The position numbers were made by a program, and so were the translations under genes. A DNA stretch of 38,087 bases from Rhizobiaceae bacterium (lineage in GTDB: Bacteria > Pseudomonadota > Alphaproteobacteria > Rhizobiales > Rhizobiaceae): NCBI GenBank assembly GCA_019635755.1, contig JAHBYW010000014.1, forward strand, positions 1 to 38,087, in the 5' to 3' direction. Below the pieces are notes generated by a model that did not search any database, was not told where the DNA came from, and saw only the letters and a program-made list of their open reading frames with translations. Of this stretch, positions 32,645 to 38,087 are shown in pieces. Every line of letters begins with the position of its first letter. The stretch's first letter is position 1.

Positions 32645-32904
32645 GGCGCCTCTCCCGTTTCGGGCCGCACGAAGCCTTCGGGATCGTCGGGATCGGGCGG
32701 CAGATAGGCGTCGTAGGGATTGCCGTCGGCGAGATGGCCGAAGGGCGCGAAGACGTAGTCGCCGTTGTCCCGCCCCACGGCGCAGATGACGTAGCGCGGG
32801 CTGCCCGTCACCGCGTCGAGGCATTCCATGAGGGCGAGATTGCCGTCGCCCGCCGCGCGCAGCAGGGTCTGGAAATTGCTCCGGGCATAGGAGGGGATGC
32901 TCAT
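32641..32904 (-). CDS. Small conserved protein resembling DUF6117
   Basis: This encodes 87 residues from the ATG at 32904, overlapping the upstream stop (ATGA), with GGGAGG eight bases before. MSIPSYARSNFQTLLRAAGDGNLALMECLDAVTGSPRYVICAVGRDNGDYVFAPFGHLADGNPYDAYLPP has the pattern NFxTLxRAxxxGxxALMECxD..G..R..ICAV......FxPFGxLxxGNPYxxYxPP that I associate with DUF6117 of alphaproteobacterial elements. Function is unknown. It is the middle of a three-gene coupled set. Confidence 0.8.
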   Translation of the reverse strand: MSIPSYARSNFQTLLRAAGDGNLALMECLDAVTGSPRYVICAVGRDNGDYVFAPFGHLADGNPYDAYLPPDPDDPEGFVRPETGEAP

Positions 32905-33317
32905 AGCGGGCCTCCCTCGCCGGAGAGGGTCTGGGCAAGCCAGCCATCGGTGTAGATCCAGTCCACGGTCTCGCCGGTGGCGAGGTCGAGGACATGGGCG
33001 CCGCCGCCGAACCCGTCGAGACGCGGCCGCGAGCAGGTGTTGGCGTATTGGAAGCCCCATCTGCCGGTGAGGCCGAACTCGGCGGCGCAGCGCTTCACGA
33101 ACTGGATGAGGCGCTCGGGATCGCCGGTCACGTCGTCGCGCATCCAGAGTTCGGTGCCGCCGTATTGCGGCTCGATCGACAGAAGGAAGCCCTCCGAGGG
33201 CGGTTCCTCCGACGCGCCTTCCGCGGACAGCGTATTGTAGAGATCGAGCGCACGGGCGGCGTTCTCGGGCGTGCCGACGTCGAGCAGGCACGAGAAATGC
33301 GTGAAATAGTTGGCCAT
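32901..33317 (-). CDS. Hypothetical 138-residue protein
   Basis: MANYFTHFSCLLDVGTPENAARALDLYNTL..EGFLLSIEPQYGGTELWMRDDVTGDPERLIQFVKRCAAEFGLTGRWGFQYANTCSRPRLDGFGGGAHVLDLATGETVDWIYTDGWLAQ. It is soluble and acidic, with conserved-looking aromatic residues. The region FGLTGRWGFQYANTCSRPRLDGFGGGAHVLDL suggests a fold used on plasmids and phages, but I cannot name its activity. It is the first gene of the coupled trio and follows a hairpin terminator (33339-33360). Confidence 0.8.
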   Translation of the reverse strand: MANYFTHFSCLLDVGTPENAARALDLYNTLSAEGASEEPPSEGFLLSIEPQYGGTELWMRDDVTGDPERLIQFVKRCAAEFGLTGRWGFQYANTCSRPRLDGFGGGAHVLDLATGETVDWIYTDGWLAQTLSGEGGPL

Positions 33318-33338
33318 GACAGGCTCCTGAAACGAGAA

Positions 33339-33360
33339 AGCCCGGCGCGATGGCCGGGCT
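33339..33360 (-). terminator. Hairpin terminator between the 73- and 138-residue genes
   Basis: AGCCCGGC (33339-33346) pairs with GCCGGGCT (33353-33360) around GCGATG, followed on the minus strand by TTTCTCG. It lies 24 bases after the stop of the 73-residue gene and 22 bases before the next start, so it may only partly end transcription. Confidence 0.65.
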
Positions 33361-33383
33361 CGGTTGAGGGATGATCGAAGGGG

Positions 33384-33605
33384 TCAGTAGCCGAACCGCC
33401 AGGATGGCCAGGGCTGGCCATCGTCGGCGGCGGCGACGGCTTCCGGCAGATAGCCGGCATCGCCTTCGACCAGGGTTGGATCGCGCACCGGCGTTTCGTC
33501 GATGACGGTGACGCAAACGACGAGACCGTCTTCGACCTCGACGTGGACGGGCACGAGATACTGAAAGACGACGCGGCGCGTGCCGGACGGGTCGGGTTCA
33601 ATCAT
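33384..33605 (-). CDS. Hypothetical 73-residue protein
   Basis: The ATG at 33605 has AAGGAG eight bases upstream. MIEPDPSGTRRVVFQYLVPVHVEVEDGLVVCVTVIDETPVRDPTLVEGD..PWPSWRFGY is a small beta-rich acidic protein with conserved-looking strands (VFQYLVPVHVEVEDG.VV.VTVIDETPV). No known activity. It follows parB by 60 bases and ends at a hairpin, so it is probably in the parB transcript. Confidence 0.75.
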   Translation of the reverse strand: MIEPDPSGTRRVVFQYLVPVHVEVEDGLVVCVTVIDETPVRDPTLVEGDAGYLPEAVAAADDGQPWPSWRFGY

Positions 33606-33665
33606 GGAAGGTCTCCTTGCGAAGATGCGGGGAAGCGACCTCTCGCCGCTCCCCCGCCGTGAGGG

Positions 33666-35804
33666 TCATTCGGCCGCGATCGTTAGGGCGTCCTCGTCCT
33701 CGATCTCTTCGGCATCCTCGTCGCCGTCCTCGCTGAGGAAGGCCGGCAAGGCGGCCTCGTCGTCGGCGTCGGCCTCCGCGCCCGGTTCGATGACCTCCCC
33801 GTCATGGGGATCGATCAGGCGCAGCGGCTCGGGCAGCCAGGCGGTGTCGGCCAGCAGGCGCTCGGCCTCCTTGGCCATGTCGCCCTTCTTCAGATGGTCG
33901 ATGAGCTGGGCGGCCCGTTCGCCGGCGCCCTCCCGGACGGCTTCGAGGATGCGGGGCTTGGTGACGCGGCCGAGATAGTTGCCGACCGTCGGCCGCCAGC
34001 CCGCCGCCACCATGTCGAGGCCAGTGGCGCGCGCCAGCCGGTCGGCCTGGGCGAGGCGGACATCCAGCCCATGCTGGCTGACGCCCGATCCGTAGGGGTT
34101 CGGCCGCTCGAACAGCGCGTTCACGCCGAAGCTGACGCAATGGGCGAGCAGATCGAGGCGCGTGCCCGGATCGAGATCGGTGAGCCAGTCCCACAGCGCC
34201 TGGTCGTCGGCTGGAACGTGATCGCCCCAGCGCCCGTGCCGCTCGGCGATCTCGTGCGCGGCCGCGCTGTCCTTCAGCTCCTCCGGTTGGGCGGAGAAGA
34301 AGACGTGGCGGACGCTGGCCTCGAGGCAGCCCGTCGGCGCGGGTCGCCGGAAGGTATCGCTGACCAGCTTGTGCAGCAGCATGGTCATGGCGACGTCGGG
34401 ATGCTCGGCGAGCGCGTTGCGCAGCGCCAGCGTGCGATGCGCGGTCAGCTCGATGACGAGGCGCTCGGGCAGCGGCTTGATGCCGTCCTCCTCGTCGTCT
34501 TCCGGCTCCGCGGCCTGGCCGCCGACGGTGACGACGGCGCGTTGAACGGCGGGCGTGGCCGAATGGCCGGTGTCGCCGTCCGCCTCCGTCGTATCGTCTC
34601 CATCGGGATCGACCGGGCGCTCGTCCTCGGGGCGGACATAGCCGCGGTCCACCGACAGCGAGCCGTCGGCGTCGAGGCTGACGAAGACGCCGGCGATGGC
34701 GATGTCGGCCGGATCGTAGATCGCCGGGCGCTGCTCGAAGGCGTCGAGCGCCTGCTCGATCTCTCCGAGACGCGCGTCGATCTCGTCAGGCAGCTCGTCG
34801 GCTTCGGCATATTCGGCCTCGAGCCGGTCATACTCGTCACGCAGCCCCTCGCGGGTGGCGCGCTCCTCGTCAGTCAGGTCGACCGCCGTTCCGACAAGCT
34901 CCCGAAGCCCGTGCTCGTGGCCGTAGGGAAAGCTCAGGGCGGCCTCGACCCACTTCCAGCCTTCGCCTGCGATCTCGTCGGCGGCGGCCTTGAGCTTCTC
35001 GGCCACCAGGCGGTCGAGCAGGGCCGGGTCTTGCAGCCAGCCGCCGTCGTCGGACTGGAAGAGGTCGCGCAAGACGATGCCGCCGGCCGCTTCATAGGCT
35101 TCGACGCCCACGAAGACGGCCCGCCTGTCGGAAGCCCGCACCGTGGTCTCGGTCAGCATCCGGCGGATGTGATAGGGCTCTTTCTGCCAGCCATCCTTGA
35201 TCGCGTCCCAGACCTGTTCCTGGCGGGCGTGGTCGGAACTGACGGTGAAGGCCATGAGCTGCTCGAGCGTCATGCCGTCGTCGGCGTAGATCTCGAGCAA
35301 TACCGGCGAGACGGAAGCGAGGCGCAGGCGCTGCTTCACGATATTGACGCCGACGAAGAAGGCGGCGGCGATGGCTTCCTCGGTCATGCCCTTCTCGCGC
35401 ATGGCCTGGAAGGCGCGGAACTGATCGAGCGGATGCAGCGGCGCGCGTTCGATGTTCTCGACCAGCGAGACCTCATCGACCAGGATGTCGCTGTTAGCGT
35501 CGCCGACGACGCAGGGCACCGGCGCAGTCTTGGCCAGACGCTTCTGCTTCACCAGCAATTCCAGCGCGCGATAGCGGCGGCCGCCGGCGGGCACCTCGAA
35601 CATCCCGGTCTCGGCGCCATCGGCGTCGAGGACGGGACGGACATGCAGGCTCTGGATCAGGCCGCGCCGGGCGATGGACTGGGCCAGCTCCTCGATCGAG
35701 ACGCCGGCCTTGACGCGCCGGACGTTGGACTGGCTCAGCACCAGCTTGTTGAAGGGAATGTCGCGCGCCGACGACAGGATGATCTTCTGAATGGCAGTCG
35801 CCAT
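33666..35804 (-). CDS. parB: Large ParB/KorB-like protein
   Basis: This encodes 712 residues from the ATG at 35804. The N-terminal ParB fold is plain: IPFNKLVLSQSNVRR, GLIQSLHVRPV, the nucleotide-binding GGRRYRA (about 74-80) and ENIER (about 116-120), then a helix-turn-helix near 141-162. The remaining about 500 residues, including a coiled-coil acidic segment (about 315-355: YDRLEAEYAEADELPDEIDARLGEIEQALDAFE), are specific to ICE and plasmid ParBs. They may act in partition, anti-restriction or gene control. It lies 17 kb from ParA with its own small ribbon-helix-helix partner. It has a structured leader at 35805-35888. Confidence 0.92.
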   Translation of the reverse strand: MATAIQKIILSSARDIPFNKLVLSQSNVRRVKAGVSIEELAQSIARRGLIQSLHVRPVLDADGAETGMFEVPAGGRRYRALELLVKQKRLAKTAPVPCVVGDANSDILVDEVSLVENIERAPLHPLDQFRAFQAMREKGMTEEAIAAAFFVGVNIVKQRLRLASVSPVLLEIYADDGMTLEQLMAFTVSSDHARQEQVWDAIKDGWQKEPYHIRRMLTETTVRASDRRAVFVGVEAYEAAGGIVLRDLFQSDDGGWLQDPALLDRLVAEKLKAAADEIAGEGWKWVEAALSFPYGHEHGLRELVGTAVDLTDEERATREGLRDEYDRLEAEYAEADELPDEIDARLGEIEQALDAFEQRPAIYDPADIAIAGVFVSLDADGSLSVDRGYVRPEDERPVDPDGDDTTEADGDTGHSATPAVQRAVVTVGGQAAEPEDDEEDGIKPLPERLVIELTAHRTLALRNALAEHPDVAMTMLLHKLVSDTFRRPAPTGCLEASVRHVFFSAQPEELKDSAAAHEIAERHGRWGDHVPADDQALWDWLTDLDPGTRLDLLAHCVSFGVNALFERPNPYGSGVSQHGLDVRLAQADRLARATGLDMVAAGWRPTVGNYLGRVTKPRILEAVREGAGERAAQLIDHLKKGDMAKEAERLLADTAWLPEPLRLIDPHDGEVIEPGAEADADDEAALPAFLSEDGDEDAEEIEDEDALTIAAE

Positions 35805-35888
35805 GATCGTTACTCCGCGACGGGCGGCCGAGAGCCTCTCTCTCGACCTCCGACCCGTCACGAAGCCAAGCGCAGCCCTCTCACTCTC
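35805..35888 (-). promoter_or_regulatory. Repeated leader element, copy 2 (parB)
   Basis: On the minus strand: GAGAGTGAGAG (35878-35888), then outer stem GACGGG/CCCGTC (35859-35854 with 35824-35819) closing on an inner stem of 6 bp (35845-35840 with 35834-35829) and loop AGAGG. The stem ends directly beside GCGGAGTAAC, the likely ribosome-binding site. Copy 3 before ardC has the same plan. It is a candidate cis-acting RNA. Confidence 0.6.
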
Positions 35889-35964
35889 AGGAGGGCCGCG
35901 CCGGGCGGGCGGAAAGGCGTGGAGCCGGAAACCCGCCTCTCCGCTTTTCCGGTTTTCAGGATCA

Positions 35965-36912
35965 TCACACTCCGCAGAGGCCCTCGCACTCGTTGGGCCA
36001 GAGATCGAGCTGGCCGCGATCGGCATTGGTCGACAGGTCGACCTGGTCGAGCGGCACCGCGGAACGGTGGAGATAGACATCACCACGAATCCCCCGGAAC
36101 CCGGTGCGAATGGAAGCGTCGACCGATACCGCGTCGGCCCAAGCCTCGGGATCGCGGTCGCGCATCCGCCGCCAGTGATCGTCGGAATGGAACGGGCAAC
36201 CGATGCAGGCGCTCTTGGGTGGCAGGGGGTAGTCGTGCCGATCCAGCCAGCGCAGGCAATCCTGGCGGGTCATGCCTTGCTCGATGAGCGGCCAGCGGTT
36301 GATCTGCCACGGCTCGAACGAAGGCTTCATGCGTAGTACCTCGTCGAGCGAGATCCCTATCCACTGTTCGGCGATGGGAGCCGTTGGCGAGCGCCGGCCG
36401 GCGATGCCGAGCAGCTCGCGGACCTTTCGGCGGATTGGCGCGATCTTGTAGTCGCCGGTGCATTGGCGGCGGATCATGCCGACCCCGACCCGTTCGGTCG
36501 GCACGATGCGGGAGCCGACGGCGACGAGATCACCGTTCTCGTCCTCGTCATAGACGGGCAGCTCCGCGCCTGCCGGCGTCACTGTGCGGGTGAAGGCCGG
36601 GATGGAGGCCCACCGCGCGCCGCGCGCGCCGGCGAGAAGGTCGGCGCGCAGGTCCCCGGCCGAGACGATATGGACGGGGAAGGGCAGGACGTTGGGCGAT
36701 CGCAGCCAGGCGAGATGCTCATAGACGGCCCTCGGCTCCCAGCCGGTATCGGCGAAGATCGCGCAATCCGGCATGGGGCCGATCTCGCCATGCGCGGCCA
36801 TCAGGGCGAGCGTGGTGGACTGGACGCCGGCGCCCAGGCTGAGAACACGCAGGCGGATGGACGCCTGCTGTTCGGGGGATGGCGCCAGTGCGGGGAAGAC
36901 GGGGGCGTTCAT
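35965..36912 (-). CDS. PAPS reductase-like protein (adenine nucleotide alpha-hydrolase fold)
   Basis: This encodes 315 residues from the ATG at 36912, which shares its A with the ardC stop (TGATG). The P-loop-like SLGAGVQST (about 25-33) replaces the SGGKDS of classic members. FADTGWEPRAVYEHLAWL, RRQCTGDYKIAPIRRKV and SACIGCPFHSDDHWRRM follow, including a CxxC. The family comprises sulfur transferases and DNA phosphorothioation DndC-like enzymes as well as true PAPS reductases. On ICEs its role is unknown and DNA or RNA modification is one possibility. It is coupled to ardC, so it should be made early in a recipient. Confidence 0.85.
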   Translation of the reverse strand: MNAPVFPALAPSPEQQASIRLRVLSLGAGVQSTTLALMAAHGEIGPMPDCAIFADTGWEPRAVYEHLAWLRSPNVLPFPVHIVSAGDLRADLLAGARGARWASIPAFTRTVTPAGAELPVYDEDENGDLVAVGSRIVPTERVGVGMIRRQCTGDYKIAPIRRKVRELLGIAGRRSPTAPIAEQWIGISLDEVLRMKPSFEPWQINRWPLIEQGMTRQDCLRWLDRHDYPLPPKSACIGCPFHSDDHWRRMRDRDPEAWADAVSVDASIRTGFRGIRGDVYLHRSAVPLDQVDLSTNADRGQLDLWPNECEGLCGV

Positions 36913-37862
36913 CACGCCGCCTCCCGTTCGTCGTCGGTCATGCCGACATCCGCGCCCGGCAGGAAGCCAAGCAGCCAGTCGGCCGCCTTGCTGGCCTGGG
37001 ATGCGGCGCGCACGATGGCGCGATTGTCCTCGCGCAGCACCTCGAGCCAGGAGCCGATGTAGTCGGCATGGCGGACGGTGGGCGTGATGCCGAGCGAGGC
37101 GCAGCAGAAAGCGGCGTTGATCTCGGCGACCAGCTCCTCGAAGGCGTATTTCTTCGAGCCGAAGCCGCCGGTGAGGTCACGGCCGAGCCGGGAGGTATGG
37201 CCGGTCGCGTGCCCCAGCTCGTGCAGGGCCGTGCGGTGCCAGTTGATCGGCTCGAAATACGCATGGGGCGGCGGCACCTGCACAAAGTCGTGCGCCGGGA
37301 CATAGAAGGCGCGGTCGCCGCCGATACGGAAGTCGATGCCGGTCGCCCGGATCAGAGTCTCGACCCGCGGCTCGATGAGGCCGGGCGGAGGTGGTGGGGC
37401 CACAATGGCGACATCCTCCGGCAGCCCCTCGCATTGCGCCGCGTTGAACACCGTGAAGCGCTTGAGGAACGGGATCGCGGCGGCTTCTTCGCCGGTCTCG
37501 CGGGCGCGGCGCTTCTCGTCCTCCGGCGTGAAACGGTCGGCATAGACGACGGTGGTGCCGTGTTCGCCGCGGCGGACATTGCCGCCAAGCGACAGGGCCT
37601 GGCGGAAGGTGAGCCAGCTCTGGCCGGGAAAGCCGTGCTGGATCACCGCGCCCCAGAGGATCAGCACATTGATCCCCGAATAGTGCCGCCTGGTCGCGGC
37701 GTTTCTCGGCATGGCGAGGGGCGCCTTGACCGAGGCCGATCCCCAGGGCTGGACCCAGGGGAAGCGGCCTGCCTCCAGCTCGGCGATGATCTTGCTGGTG
37801 ATGTCGTCGTAAAGGTTCGCCCGGCCGGAGCCGGCACGCCCGTTGCGGTCGTTCCTGAACAT
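36912..37862 (-). CDS. ardC: ArdC-family antirestriction protein
   Basis: This encodes 316 residues. The N-terminal domain (NLYDDITSKIIAELEAGRFPWVQPW, then NAATRRHYSGINVLILWG) is the ssDNA-binding ArdC_N region shared with the TraC primase tail. The C-terminal part is a zincin-like metallopeptidase with HELGH at about 214-218 and a downstream FEELVAEINA carrying the third ligand or acid. ArdC proteins protect incoming DNA from restriction. It is the most upstream gene in the window and its product would be made early after entry. It has a structured leader (37863-37943). Confidence 0.93.
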   Translation of the reverse strand: MFRNDRNGRAGSGRANLYDDITSKIIAELEAGRFPWVQPWGSASVKAPLAMPRNAATRRHYSGINVLILWGAVIQHGFPGQSWLTFRQALSLGGNVRRGEHGTTVVYADRFTPEDEKRRARETGEEAAAIPFLKRFTVFNAAQCEGLPEDVAIVAPPPPPGLIEPRVETLIRATGIDFRIGGDRAFYVPAHDFVQVPPPHAYFEPINWHRTALHELGHATGHTSRLGRDLTGGFGSKKYAFEELVAEINAAFCCASLGITPTVRHADYIGSWLEVLREDNRAIVRAASQASKAADWLLGFLPGADVGMTDDEREAA

Positions 37863-37943
37863 CGCGGTTCTCCGCGACGGGCGCCGGAGACCTCTTCTCC
37901 AGCCCTCAACCCGTCACGGAAAACCCGTCCGCACTCTCACTCT
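37863..37943 (-). promoter_or_regulatory. Repeated leader element, copy 3 (ardC)
   Basis: Minus strand: AGAGTGAGAG (37934-37943), then GACGGGT/CCCGTC outer stem (37915-37910 with 37881-37876) and an inner stem GGAGA/TCTCC (37900-37896 with 37890-37886) with loop AGAGG. The loop is identical to the parB copy while the stem sequence differs in compensating pairs. CCCGTCGCGGAGAAC precedes the ATG at 37862. Confidence 0.6.
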
Positions 37944-38056
37944 ACTGGGGGCGTTGGGGGGATCTCCCCGCAGAAGGGGTCGGCCGAGACCCTGGCTCGG
38001 CCGCAGGGGAAGGCTTTCCCCCTTATCCGGCCTGTCCTCATGGGTTTCCTTGAAAA

Positions 38057-38086
38057 CTGTCAGAAACTCGCATATGTTTCCGACAG
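38057..38086. repeat. 30-bp interrupted inverted repeat at the right edge
   Basis: CTGTCAGAAAC (38057-38067) and GTTTCCGACAG (38076-38086) are 11-bp inverted arms with one mismatch around the 8-base core TCGCATAT. The layout resembles recombinase core sites or a dimer operator. It lies about 195 bases upstream of ardC; the sequence ends directly after it. Confidence 0.55.
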
Positions 38087-38087
38087 G

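Noticed and set aside
33804..36287. An 827-codon open frame on the plus strand opposite parB
   Set aside because: It is a codon-usage shadow of parB in GC-rich DNA, with no domain or ribosome-binding site, and it runs across two real genes.
1..38087. CRISPR arrays, tRNA or rRNA genes and an ICE integrase
   Set aside because: No regular spacer repeats, tRNA-like clover sequence or rRNA segment were recognised. The only tyrosine recombinases are those of the RIT trio.

Overview
This is a 38-kb stretch of GC-rich DNA from a conjugative mobile element of alphaproteobacterial type, probably an integrative and conjugative element (ICE) of the family that includes the Mesorhizobium ICEMlSymR7A, or a closely related plasmid. 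Reasons are the IncP-like trb type IV secretion locus joined to a DUF3363-type relaxase, the small gene families usual in these elements (DUF736, DUF2840, DUF2493, DUF2285/DUF6499, TrbK-alt), the base composition and the gene order. Every convincing gene lies on the minus strand, so transcription runs from the right end to the left. No integrase, att site, tRNA, rRNA or CRISPR array was seen, so the ends of the element lie outside the window.

Layout from left to right (the 3' to 5' direction of transcription). Positions 1-8494 hold the mating-pore genes trbI (partial), trbG, trbF, trbL, trbK-alt, trbJ, trbE, trbD, trbC and trbB, mostly joined by ATGA, GTGA or TGATG overlaps. Positions 8664-13357 hold a ribbon-helix-helix protein, the coupling protein TraG and the relaxase, with a likely oriT region behind the relaxase start (about 13358-13675). 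Positions 13650-17864 hold a lytic transglycosylase, DUF736, the TraF signal peptidase, DUF2840, a small ribbon-helix-helix protein, ParA and a replication initiator. The initiator gene contains iteron-like repeats and a DnaA-box match inside its own coding sequence. Positions 17883-19797 look like the excision switch: an AlpA/RdfS-like excisionase, a DUF6499 ORF and a DUF2285 ORF that can only be joined by a +1 ribosomal frameshift (as in FseA), a short DUF2285 protein (QseM-like) and a small helix-turn-helix repressor (QseC-like) with palindromic operators.

Positions 19981-25911 hold a second DUF736, a membrane protein, a 55-residue protein, a DUF2493 protein, a Toprim protein and the 3' half of a very large strawberry-notch-type helicase/methyltransferase gene. 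That gene is cut in two by a recombinase-in-trio (RIT) element (25912-29614) carrying three overlapping tyrosine recombinase genes between 88-bp terminal inverted repeats. The 5' half of the helicase gene resumes at 29633-32194. The right part (32348-37862) holds four small unknown genes, a long ParB, a PAPS-reductase-like protein and an ArdC antirestriction protein. Such genes are expected in the leading region that enters a recipient first.

The observations most worth checking are: the out-of-frame DUF6499/DUF2285 pair with a TTT-CCC-C candidate slip site; the RIT insertion whose terminal repeat supplies a Shine-Dalgarno sequence and ATG in frame with the severed helicase half; the replication-origin signals embedded in the initiator gene; and a repeated 5' leader upstream of ardC, parB and the helicase gene, two copies of which share a hairpin with compensatory stem changes.
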